This document shows positions 1 to 5,626 of a stretch of 7,237 bases of DNA, one piece after another; the first letter of the stretch is position 1, and each line of letters begins with the position of its first letter. This DNA comes from Bacillota bacterium. Lineage in GTDB: Bacteria > Bacillota > GCA-003054495 > Carboxydocellales > JAJZTU01. The DNA lies in contig JAJZTU010000176.1 in the NCBI GenBank assembly GCA_021848765.1, positions 1 to 7,237 of the forward strand, in the 5' to 3' direction. The notes below the pieces were generated by a model, which was given only the letters and a program-made list of their open reading frames with translations, did no database searches and was not told where the DNA came from. The position numbers and the translations under genes were made by a program.

Positions 1-108
1 TTTTCTACCCTCCCCGGCATACAGGTGACACAACATGGCTGATAATGTGGTCTTGCCAACGCCCCCCTTGCCGGAGACGGCAATCTTCACACCGGATTGT
101 ATCGACAT
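1..108 (-). CDS. cooC: CooC-type carbon monoxide dehydrogenase maturation ATPase (5' end only, cut by window edge)
   Basis: Only the first 36 codons are present; the gene continues beyond position 1. The visible N-terminus contains the deviant Walker A motif GKGGVGKTT (residues 13-21), with the signature lysine K14 and the P-loop lysine K19 that define the SIMIBI/MinD-like ATPases. CooC is the dimeric ATPase that supports nickel insertion into the C-cluster of CooS; its gene normally lies beside cooS. Here it begins 20 bp after the cooS stop codon in the same direction, so co-transcription is likely. An AGGGGG ribosome-binding site lies 8 nt before the ATG at 108. A GTG at 90 would give the N-terminus MKIAVSGKGG that is common in the family, but it has no convincing ribosome-binding site. 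The homologue AcsF cannot be excluded from 36 residues; adjacency to cooS favours CooC. Confidence 0.87.
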   Translation of the reverse strand, partial: MSIQSGVKIAVSGKGGVGKTTLSAMLCHLYAGEGRK

Positions 109-128
109 TCTGTGTACCCCCTAGATGA

Positions 129-2054
129 TTAGCTTAGTCCAAGAGCTTTCCTTTTTGCTTTAATTCGGTTGAGGATCATTTCTGCTGCTTTAACGGGATC
201 TTCTTCATAAATCAGCTTGCCGCCAAACAACCCGTCGGTGGTTACAGGGAAGTTTTCCTTTTCGGCTGTCAGTACATTGACCACCAGTTCCGAACCGGTA
301 ACCTGGGGATTAACACCCACGTGTACGTCTACCCCGTTGGCAATAAAGTAAGTGCCAATGGATAAAGCCTTGGGATGGTGAGTTTCCGGACAAGAACCGG
401 CAACCGGTAAATCTTTAATACCGACTCCCAGGTAGTTGGCCAGAGCATTTAAAAGGTCAGCAATTCTGGAGTTGTCGACGCAACTACCCATGTGCAGGGC
501 CGGGGGCAAGGCCGGCAGGCCGTTAGCCTGGCCAATGGCGGTCAAGATGTTTCGTAAACTTTCCCCGGCATATTGTACCCCATCTGGGGATAATAATCCG
601 AACTTACCCAAAGAGTGGGCGGAGCAACCGGTGGCAACCACCAGTACATTATTTTTGATCAGTTCCATGGCCAGGGCCACGTTTGAGCTGTCTTGTTTAA
701 CCCTGGGGTTGGTGCAGCCCACCAGGGCCACGGCTCCCAAAATCTGCCCGCTAACAATGGCAGCAACCAAAGGTTTTAACGGGTCTTCGGCGTTAACAGC
801 CTTGAGGGCTTCTACAATCTGTTCAACAGAGAACCCGGCATAGGCTTCTGTAACCTCATTGGGTATAGAAATTTTCCTGGGATCTCTCTTTTTAAAGTTG
901 GCAATGGCCTTCCGCACAATTTCTTGGGCCGCATCATCTGCCCGCTCGGCGCTGAACTCCACGTGGGTAGCCCCGGACATCTTGGCATAGGGCAGAGTGG
1001 TAATGATTTCAGTATGATAGCAGCTGGCCACTGTCTGAAGGCCGGGCATGATGCACTGGATATCCACTACCATGGCCTCCAGAGCCCCTGTGATAATGGG
1101 CATTTCCTGGCTGGCATAGTTGGTGGCCACAGGAACGCCCTTGCGCATCAATAATTCGTTTCCGCTGCAGCAAACACCCACCACATTAATTCCCTCGGCT
1201 CCTACAGCTTTGGCCTCATCCTTAAGTTTGCCGGCCCATGCAACCACTTTCTCAGCTAACAGGGGAACATGGCCGTGCACCGAAATATTCACCATCTCCT
1301 CTTTGATTACACCCAGACGGTATTGTGCCTTAACCGCCTTGGGAGTACCAAACAGGATATCCTGAAGATCGGTGGACATGTGCAGACCGGCGTAACCGTC
1401 CACCAGTCCCATGGTGATGGTTCCCAGCAACAGGTTGGCAGGATCGGTGTCCCCGCCCATTACCTGGCGAGCCATGGCTTTAGCAATTTCCAGGTGGGCG
1501 TTTACCGGCAGCAGGCCGAGTTTTTCCCAGTTCTCAACGGACTTGCTGTTAGCTCTAAATTTAAGCCAGTTTAGGGTGCCATGTTGTTTTTGGAAATCTT
1601 CCAAAGCCTTGGTGGCCACTTCCTTGGCCAACTGATTAACATCTTTTCCTTCAGCATTTAGGCCCAGACCTTGAGCCACTGCCTTTAGTTTTGCTTCATC
1701 CAGAATGGCGTAGGGAGCTTTGCCTTCTACTGCTTCCAGGATGGCATGGGCAACCTCCCTGGCGTGCTCAGCATGACTGGCTGTCCCCTCGGTAACCGTG
1801 GTTAAAAAGTTTCTGGCTACAATTGTATCTACATTGGCACCACAGACTCCTGTCCGGGCTCCTTTACCGTTGGGCGCAATACGGCAGGGTCCTTCAAGGC
1901 AGTGCTTGCAGCATACCCCGGTGGATCCAAAACCACACTGGTTCATTTTGGCTGCCCGGTCAAAGGCTGTATCGATCCCTTCCTCCCGGGCCTTGGTCAG
2001 CATTTGTTGTACACCGGTGTCCATGGACAGGTCTTTAACATCCTTTAAACCCAT
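129..2054 (-). CDS. cooS: Anaerobic Ni-Fe-S carbon monoxide dehydrogenase, catalytic subunit
   Basis: This cytoplasmic homodimeric enzyme interconverts CO + H2O and CO2 + 2 H+ + 2 electrons. At 641 residues it is full length. The N-terminal cysteine block has C40 and C48 (D-cluster, bridging the two subunits; the CX7C spacing is that of the [4Fe-4S] type) and C49, C52, C57, C71 (B-cluster). The C-cluster ligands known from Carboxydothermus CODH-II can all be matched: H262, C296, C334, C447, C477 and C525. K562, in SCPETHHPKALSIG, fits the catalytic lysine. Histidines H94, H97 and H103 fit the proton-relay helix. The ATG has a GGGGGA ribosome-binding site at 6 nt spacing. It lies downstream of cooA and upstream of cooC. 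No acetyl-CoA synthase or CooF gene is visible, so this is a stand-alone CooS-type rather than an ACS-bound CODH as far as the window shows. Confidence 0.98.
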   Translation of the reverse strand: MGLKDVKDLSMDTGVQQMLTKAREEGIDTAFDRAAKMNQCGFGSTGVCCKHCLEGPCRIAPNGKGARTGVCGANVDTIVARNFLTTVTEGTASHAEHAREVAHAILEAVEGKAPYAILDEAKLKAVAQGLGLNAEGKDVNQLAKEVATKALEDFQKQHGTLNWLKFRANSKSVENWEKLGLLPVNAHLEIAKAMARQVMGGDTDPANLLLGTITMGLVDGYAGLHMSTDLQDILFGTPKAVKAQYRLGVIKEEMVNISVHGHVPLLAEKVVAWAGKLKDEAKAVGAEGINVVGVCCSGNELLMRKGVPVATNYASQEMPIITGALEAMVVDIQCIMPGLQTVASCYHTEIITTLPYAKMSGATHVEFSAERADDAAQEIVRKAIANFKKRDPRKISIPNEVTEAYAGFSVEQIVEALKAVNAEDPLKPLVAAIVSGQILGAVALVGCTNPRVKQDSSNVALAMELIKNNVLVVATGCSAHSLGKFGLLSPDGVQYAGESLRNILTAIGQANGLPALPPALHMGSCVDNSRIADLLNALANYLGVGIKDLPVAGSCPETHHPKALSIGTYFIANGVDVHVGVNPQVTGSELVVNVLTAEKENFPVTTDGLFGGKLIYEEDPVKAAEMILNRIKAKRKALGLS

Positions 2055-2085
2055 CAGACATCCCCCAATCCATTTTTTCTCTCAT

Positions 2086-2091
2086 CTTATA
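2086..2091 (-). promoter_or_regulatory. Candidate -10 box of the cooS promoter
   Basis: The minus strand reads TATAAG (5 of 6 to TATAAT); the overlapping TAAGAT at 2084-2089 is an alternative. A -35-like TTTACA (2111-2116) lies inside the right half of the palindromic operator but with a 19-bp spacer, longer than optimal. This would suit a promoter that needs an activator bound over the -35 region. Confidence 0.5.
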
Positions 2092-2110
2092 CCTATTCAC
2101 CGGTGATTTC

Positions 2111-2126
2111 TGTAAAGTTCTTTACA
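2111..2126 (-). promoter_or_regulatory. Candidate CooA operator upstream of cooS (TGTAA-N6-TTACA)
   Basis: Read on the minus strand this is TGTAAAGAACTTTACA: perfect 7-bp arms around a 2-nt centre, equivalent to TGTAA-N6-TTACA. The 5-N6-5 two-fold architecture is that of Crp/Fnr-superfamily sites; the R. rubrum CooA site is TGTCG-N6-CGACA. Its centre is 64 bp before the cooS ATG and about 40 bp before the start site expected from the -10 box at 2086-2091, the position of a class II activator site. Binding by the neighbouring CooA is inferred. Confidence 0.7.
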
Positions 2127-2130
2127 AGTT

Positions 2131-2159
2131 TTAATTAAAAATTATGAATTTTTAATTAA
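2131..2159. repeat. Perfect A/T-only inverted repeat spanning the cooA stop codon
   Basis: Arms TTAATTAAAAATT (2131-2143) and AATTTTTAATTAA (2147-2159) are perfectly complementary over 13 bp with a 3-nt loop. The right arm contains the cooA stop codon (2156-2158). It has no GC pairs in the arms and no distinct T-tract, so it is not a classical intrinsic terminator. It may act as a weak attenuator or mRNA 3'-end hairpin, or as an A/T-rich upstream element beside the adjacent cooS operator. Confidence 0.6.
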
Positions 2160-2842
2160 TTGTCAGCTGGCTGTCGGTATTTTTTTAATCCGTCTATATC
2201 TTTAATAATCAGGTTTTTCTGCTGAACTTTAATTAAACCCTTTAAAGTTAAATCCTTAAAAAGGTTTGCCAGGGTCTGTCGGCTGCTGCCGATCATACTA
2301 GCAATCTCTTCTCTGGTAAAGGTGAGCCGAATGACAATCCCTTGATCTGTTTTGGTTCCGCTATTCCTGGCCCATTCCAGCAATAAGGATATTAGCCTGA
2401 CACCGGCTTCTTCAAAAACTAAACTCTCAATAACATCCATGGACCCCTTGAGGGCATCCCCCAAAACCCCGGCCAAGCCCAACATCAAATTAGGTACTTT
2501 AACCAGCATTTCCTTAAAAACCTCCATCGGGATGGCCGCTATCTTCACGGGTTCCAACGCTAGTCCAAAGGTGCGGGTATGCCCGCTGTAAACATCCCCG
2601 GCAGTTAGGATGGTCAGGGTAAACTCTTTTCCCTGGGGATAGCTTAGATAAACCCGCACCTTCCCTTCCAGGATTAATAAAATGGACTTGTGGAATTTAC
2701 CGGGTGAAAAAACGATTTCCTTACGGTTAAAACGGTATTCTGTAAAACAGTGCTGGTAGTCCTCCAGATCTTCCAATTTAACGCCGCCAAACAGATCAGT
2801 TTTTCTTAAGCCTCCGAGACTCTTAATTCCTAACACCCCCAC
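2156..2842 (-). CDS. cooA: CooA-type CO-sensing heme transcriptional activator (Crp/Fnr superfamily)
   Basis: The 228-residue protein has an N-terminal cyclic-nucleotide-fold sensor domain (about residues 17-120), a long dimerisation helix (about 120-145) and a C-terminal winged-helix DNA-binding domain with the recognition helix IGSSRQTLANL (184-194). The segment GDVYSGHTRTF (82-92) places H88 where His77 (R. rubrum) and His82 (C. hydrogenoformans) bind heme; Ser86 replaces the redox-switch Cys75 of R. rubrum. L127-G128 fit the CO-pocket Leu-Gly of the C-helix. CO binding is expected to displace the N-terminal heme ligand and activate transcription of cooS just downstream. The start is uncertain: the GTG at 2842 has no good ribosome-binding site, in-frame stops lie just upstream, and other starts (GTG at 2836) are possible. 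A generic Crp/Fnr regulator is the alternative, but the motif match and context favour CooA. Confidence 0.85.
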   Translation of the reverse strand: MGVLGIKSLGGLRKTDLFGGVKLEDLEDYQHCFTEYRFNRKEIVFSPGKFHKSILLILEGKVRVYLSYPQGKEFTLTILTAGDVYSGHTRTFGLALEPVKIAAIPMEVFKEMLVKVPNLMLGLAGVLGDALKGSMDVIESLVFEEAGVRLISLLLEWARNSGTKTDQGIVIRLTFTREEIASMIGSSRQTLANLFKDLTLKGLIKVQQKNLIIKDIDGLKKYRQPADN

Positions 2843-2941
2843 CGGCTTTGGTCTTACTCATTATTTTCATATAAGATGTGATAAAAAGCAATTAGCAGCC
2901 GGTTAGTGGGTGTTTTTATAATGGGGCTTAATGTAACTTTT

Positions 2942-2960
2942 TCGAAATATAGTCGAAATA
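2942..2960. repeat. Short direct repeat TCGAAATA x2, 11-bp period, upstream of cooA
   Basis: TCGAAATA occurs at 2942-2949 and 2953-2960, one helical turn apart. On the minus strand it lies just upstream of the TATAAA found before cooA, so it could be an activator binding site, but an 8-bp repeat can arise by chance in A/T-rich DNA. Confidence 0.4.
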
Positions 2961-3088
2961 ATCTCATTACGTGTTCGGTAGTTGTATTGATAGCCGGGTA
3001 CATTACAATTCTTACATTGCCACTCAGACTATGTTGCCCATCAAAACGAGTAAATATTACACTGCTACATGTAAGGAGTAAACCCCAC

Positions 3089-3130
3089 AAAAAAACGGAA
3101 TAGCAGCTGCGTCAAGATGCTCAGCTGCCA
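3089..3130 (-). terminator. Possible intrinsic terminator of the methyltransferase-scp2 unit
   Basis: On the minus strand, 23 bp after the scp2 stop, TGGCAGCTG (3130-3122) pairs with CAGCTGCTA (3109-3101): 9 bp including one G-U, with a 12-nt loop. A run of seven T follows at 3095-3089, but 7 nt after the stem and interrupted by CG, so the termination signal is imperfect. Confidence 0.45.
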
Positions 3131-3153
3131 ACCGGGGATTCACTCTCAGATAT

Positions 3154-3519
3154 TTAAGCAGAATAGCGTTCAAACAATCTACGAATGCGGAGAGCACGTA
3201 CTAGATTTCCTTTTAGTTGTAATTCCCCTGTTAAGTAAGCGGCGATCCATTCTCGTAGCGGTCCTTCCAGCAGGGTGGCAAATTTATCAGCCTTAGCTAC
3301 AATCGTGCATATCGCCTGGGGGTTGGTACCTGGCACAGCCTGCCCATGTTCTGTATCAATAAACCACTCACCCCCATTTTCCCCCTCCACTCGGAATTGG
3401 ACGATGTCCTTCAATTCCTCCCGAAGCTCGGGATTGACTGCAAATATTTCTGGGACGGTTTCCTCGAAAAAGGCGAAGATAGTCCTGCGGACATTCTTTG
3501 TTTGTGTATTCTCCATCAT
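3154..3519 (-). CDS. SCP2 sterol-binding-domain protein (small lipid-binding protein)
   Basis: The 121-residue product consists of one SCP2-type (sterol carrier protein 2) domain with little else. Typical features are the central strand EWFIDTEHGQ, the segment AICTIVAKADKFATLLEGPL with the usual 'two strands then helix' pattern, and the closing YLTGELQLKGNLVRALRIRRLF, where SCP2 domains have the hydrophobic G-x-L-x-x-x-G-x-x-x-x-A signature. In bacteria these domains bind lipids or other hydrophobic molecules; the ligand is unknown here. It lacks a signal peptide and membrane segments, so a cytoplasmic location is expected. It follows the CFA-family methyltransferase by 66 bp in the same direction, which suggests a shared lipid-related task. 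An AGAGGGGGG ribosome-binding site precedes two consecutive ATG codons (3519 and 3516); either may be used. Confidence 0.85.
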   Translation of the reverse strand: MMENTQTKNVRRTIFAFFEETVPEIFAVNPELREELKDIVQFRVEGENGGEWFIDTEHGQAVPGTNPQAICTIVAKADKFATLLEGPLREWIAAYLTGELQLKGNLVRALRIRRLFERYSA

Positions 3520-3542
3520 AGACCCCCCTCTACGCTCTTATC

Positions 3543-3560
3543 AAAAGCCCGTTCGCTTTT
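3543..3560. repeat. Small hairpin between the methyltransferase gene and scp2
   Basis: AAAAGC (3543-3548) and GCTTTT (3555-3560) can form a 6-bp stem with a 6-nt loop. It is too weak to call a terminator; it could modestly lower scp2 read-through or mark the mRNA between the two genes. Confidence 0.3.
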
Positions 3561-3585
3561 ATCCTTCACCCCATAGCTGCTGAAC

Positions 3586-4506
3586 TTATCGGAACATCAG
3601 GCGCTCCCGTGTCAAAGGCAACGCTGTTCGCTCTTTGTAAGCATCAAAAGGTCGAACGAGGATCTGATAGGTGAAATTGTGGTTTGTTTGAAAATACTCT
3701 ACACACCCGGCAAGGAAGAGTATTTGGGCCCGCAATTTCTCTGCCGGGATTAAACCTGTTTGCAGGACTTCATCTTCATGTTTCTGCAGGTTTTCCAGCC
3801 AGGAAGAAAGGGTGAGAGTGTAGTGGTCGGTGATGTTTTCCACATCAATGACTTCAAAGCTGTTTTTTTCCAGGGCTGCCACGATTTCATGCAATGGTAT
3901 AAGCTCCCCGACCGGGAAGATATATTCGCTTAGGAAATTCGATTCATCATCTGGAGGTGAATTCCGCTCATCTACATAGATTTTCCAGGGCTTGCTCATA
4001 CCGTGAACGAGCATTAGGCCCTCTGGGGTAAGAATGCTACGGCAATCCTGGAACAGCTTAGGCAGATCCAGTATATGTTCAATCGCCCCTATAGTAACGA
4101 TTTTGTCGAACGTTCCCTCCGCGAAAGGCATTTCCAGAGCATGAATGATTTCAGCTTTCACCCGACCATTGAGCCCGCGCTTCTCGGTCTCCTCCGCAAT
4201 ATACTGAGCCTGGGCCGAACTCAGGGTGATACCGGTAGCCTGAACGTCATACTTCTCGACGGCATAAAATAAAAAGTTCCCCCAACCGCAGCCAATGTCC
4301 AGCACCCGGTCGCCCGGCTTGAGGTCAAGCTTTTTGCAAATAAGGTGCAGCTTGTTCTCGGAAGCCTGATCCAACGATTCCTCTTCACTCGTGAAATAAT
4401 TACAGGTATAGCTCATCCGTTTATCCAAAAAGAGTTTGAAAAATTCCTCCGGCATATTGTAGTGCATTTCAATCGCTAGCCGGTCTCGCTCTAGATCAAC
4501 TGACAT
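3586..4506 (-). CDS. Cyclopropane-fatty-acyl-phospholipid synthase family methyltransferase (cfa-like)
   Basis: This 306-residue S-adenosylmethionine-dependent enzyme belongs to the CFA / mycolic acid cyclopropane synthase family, which methylates or cyclopropanates unsaturated acyl chains in membrane lipids. The start HYNMPEEFFKLFLD (15-28) and SYTCNYF (32-38) are family hallmarks. The AdoMet motif I is VLDIGCGWGN (68-77) with GITLS (92-96) after it. C35, E143 (in GAIEHI), H168 and Y229 fit the bicarbonate-pocket residues known in E. coli Cfa (C139, E239, H266, Y317). It lacks the roughly 90-residue N-terminal domain of the E. coli enzyme, so it resembles the shorter mycobacterial-type forms. 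Activity on lipid double bonds is likely but another acyl substrate is possible. GAGGAGG lies 7 nt before the ATG. The 175-bp gap to the LysR gene upstream shows no clear terminator; a separate promoter is assumed but not identified. Confidence 0.9.
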   Translation of the reverse strand: MSVDLERDRLAIEMHYNMPEEFFKLFLDKRMSYTCNYFTSEEESLDQASENKLHLICKKLDLKPGDRVLDIGCGWGNFLFYAVEKYDVQATGITLSSAQAQYIAEETEKRGLNGRVKAEIIHALEMPFAEGTFDKIVTIGAIEHILDLPKLFQDCRSILTPEGLMLVHGMSKPWKIYVDERNSPPDDESNFLSEYIFPVGELIPLHEIVAALEKNSFEVIDVENITDHYTLTLSSWLENLQKHEDEVLQTGLIPAEKLRAQILFLAGCVEYFQTNHNFTYQILVRPFDAYKERTALPLTRERLMFR

Positions 4507-4681
4507 AAAAATTCCTCCTCTTATTACTAGAGTCTGTTACGAAATAACGATTTTACCTATTAAGACAGCAAACATACGTACCATCAAGGCTATTTGCTAA
4601 CCTTTATCAGGCTCATCCACGGGTAATTTTGGAGTTGAATCGAATCAGATCAGGCTGCACTAAAAAAAGCAGATAAATCCA

Positions 4682-5611
4682 TTATATGTTCCTTGAGTTT
4701 TCAGCATTCTCTAGCCCCATGGAGCAAAAAGAAATGAGAAAATCAATAAACTCCTCCATCGCCGGGAATTGAAATTTTCCTTTGTGATAAATTAGATAAA
4801 ACTGACGAAATAAAGGTAAATCTTTTATTTTAACAGGGACAAGGGTTCCCAGCTTTAATTCCTTTTGTACCGCCCATTTGGAAATAATCGTTATTCCAAA
4901 CCCCGCTTCCACAGCCGCCTTTACTGCTTCTGTACTTCCTAATTCCATTACCACATTCAAGAAAGCCAGGTCTACTCCCACCTCTTCCAGTCGCTCTTCA
5001 GTAATCCTCTTGGTGCCAGATCCTTGTTCCCTTAGAACCAAGGGTAAGGCTACAAGTTCATCTAATGAAATAACCTGTTGTTGAGCCAGTGGATGGTCTT
5101 TTGGCATCACAACAATGAGTTCGTCATGCAGGAAGGGTTTCACGGTCAATTCCAAATTTTCCACCCGGTCTTCCACCAGTCCCAAATCTAGCTCGTGCTT
5201 CACTACCATACTCACGATATGTTCTGTGTTTGTCACCTGGAGTAAGGCTTTTACCTGGGGATGTTGTTCATTAAATGCCCCCAGTATTTTTGGAATAACG
5301 TATTCCCCTAACGTAAAACTTGCCCCCACTGATAATGGCCCCTGGATACTGCCGGTAAATCTTGCGATATCTTTTTCTGCCGCATCGATTAAGGATAATA
5401 CCTTGTCCACATATTGATACAAGATTCGACCAGCTTCTGTAATCGTTACCTGATGGGTGTTACGCTCGAACAATCTGGTGCCAAAATAGTCCTCCAAGGA
5501 CTTAATGTGCATGCTGACTGCCGGTTGAGAAATAAAAAGGACCTGTGCAGCCCCTGAAAAACTTTTTTTGTCTGCCACTGCCTTAAAAATCTGAAATTGG
5601 TATAAACTCAA
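4682..5611 (-). CDS. LysR-family transcriptional regulator, CysL/YeiE-like
   Basis: The 309-residue protein has the N-terminal LysR winged helix-turn-helix (residues 1-60, recognition helix region SQPAVSMHIKSLE at 28-40, then FGTRLFERN) and a periplasmic-binding-protein-like effector domain (about 90-295) of the CysL/YeiE type. Such regulators typically respond to small sulfur- or nitrogen-containing metabolites; the ligand cannot be read from sequence. It is the second gene of an operon with yeiH, 12 bp after its stop, and probably controls that operon. The start is TTG: a strong GGAGG lies 8 nt before it and there is no nearby ATG. The last 15 residues (CSMGLENAENSRNI region) are a non-conserved tail. 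In enterobacteria a LysR gene (yeiE) is divergent from yeiH; here the pair is co-directional. Confidence 0.93.
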   Translation of the reverse strand: MSLYQFQIFKAVADKKSFSGAAQVLFISQPAVSMHIKSLEDYFGTRLFERNTHQVTITEAGRILYQYVDKVLSLIDAAEKDIARFTGSIQGPLSVGASFTLGEYVIPKILGAFNEQHPQVKALLQVTNTEHIVSMVVKHELDLGLVEDRVENLELTVKPFLHDELIVVMPKDHPLAQQQVISLDELVALPLVLREQGSGTKRITEERLEEVGVDLAFLNVVMELGSTEAVKAAVEAGFGITIISKWAVQKELKLGTLVPVKIKDLPLFRQFYLIYHKGKFQFPAMEEFIDFLISFCSMGLENAENSRNI

Positions 5612-5617
5612 ATACGA

Positions 5618-5626
5618 CTCCTCCTA
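5618..5626 (-). promoter_or_regulatory. Ribosome-binding site of the LysR gene, overlapping the yeiH stop codon
   Basis: The minus strand reads TAGGAGGAG; its TAG is the yeiH stop codon and its GGAGG sits 8 nt before the TTG start. This overlap suggests translational coupling of the two genes and settles the use of the TTG. Confidence 0.8.

Larger units (their letters stand above)
2843..3153. other. Gene-free region upstream of cooA
   Basis: These 311 bases separate the scp2 stop from cooA. Short open frames on both strands here lack ribosome-binding sites and family features. The region holds a possible terminator at its right end, an 11-bp-period direct repeat at 2942-2960, and on the minus strand a TATAAA (-10-like) about 75 bp before the cooA GTG without a convincing -35. 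I see no copy of the TGTAA-N6-TTACA palindrome; the best resemblance is a degenerate half-matching site at 2930-2945 (TTTCG-N6-TTACA on the minus strand). Confidence 0.6.

Noticed and set aside
436..2106. Several plus-strand open frames antisense to cooS
   Set aside because: cooS is unequivocal with all metal ligands; the antisense frames have no ribosome-binding sites or domain signatures.
2930..2945. Second CooA-type site before cooA (TTTCG-N6-TTACA on the minus strand)
   Set aside because: Only 10 of 16 positions match the cooS palindrome, one half-site is unlike it, and its distance to the TATAAA (centre near -31) is not a usual activator position.
2854..3090. 78-codon open frame on the minus strand between scp2 and cooA
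   Set aside because: No convincing ribosome-binding site, no family features, and it occupies the probable cooA promoter region. The similar plus-strand frame at 2906-3103 has a hydrophobic stretch but also lacks a ribosome-binding site.
4507..4681. Terminator after the LysR gene
   Set aside because: CTGC/GCAG around a T-run gives only a 4-bp stem with the T-run in the loop, and the ATCAGGCT 8-mer repeat (4606-4613, 4649-4656) is within chance; no real terminator could be supported.
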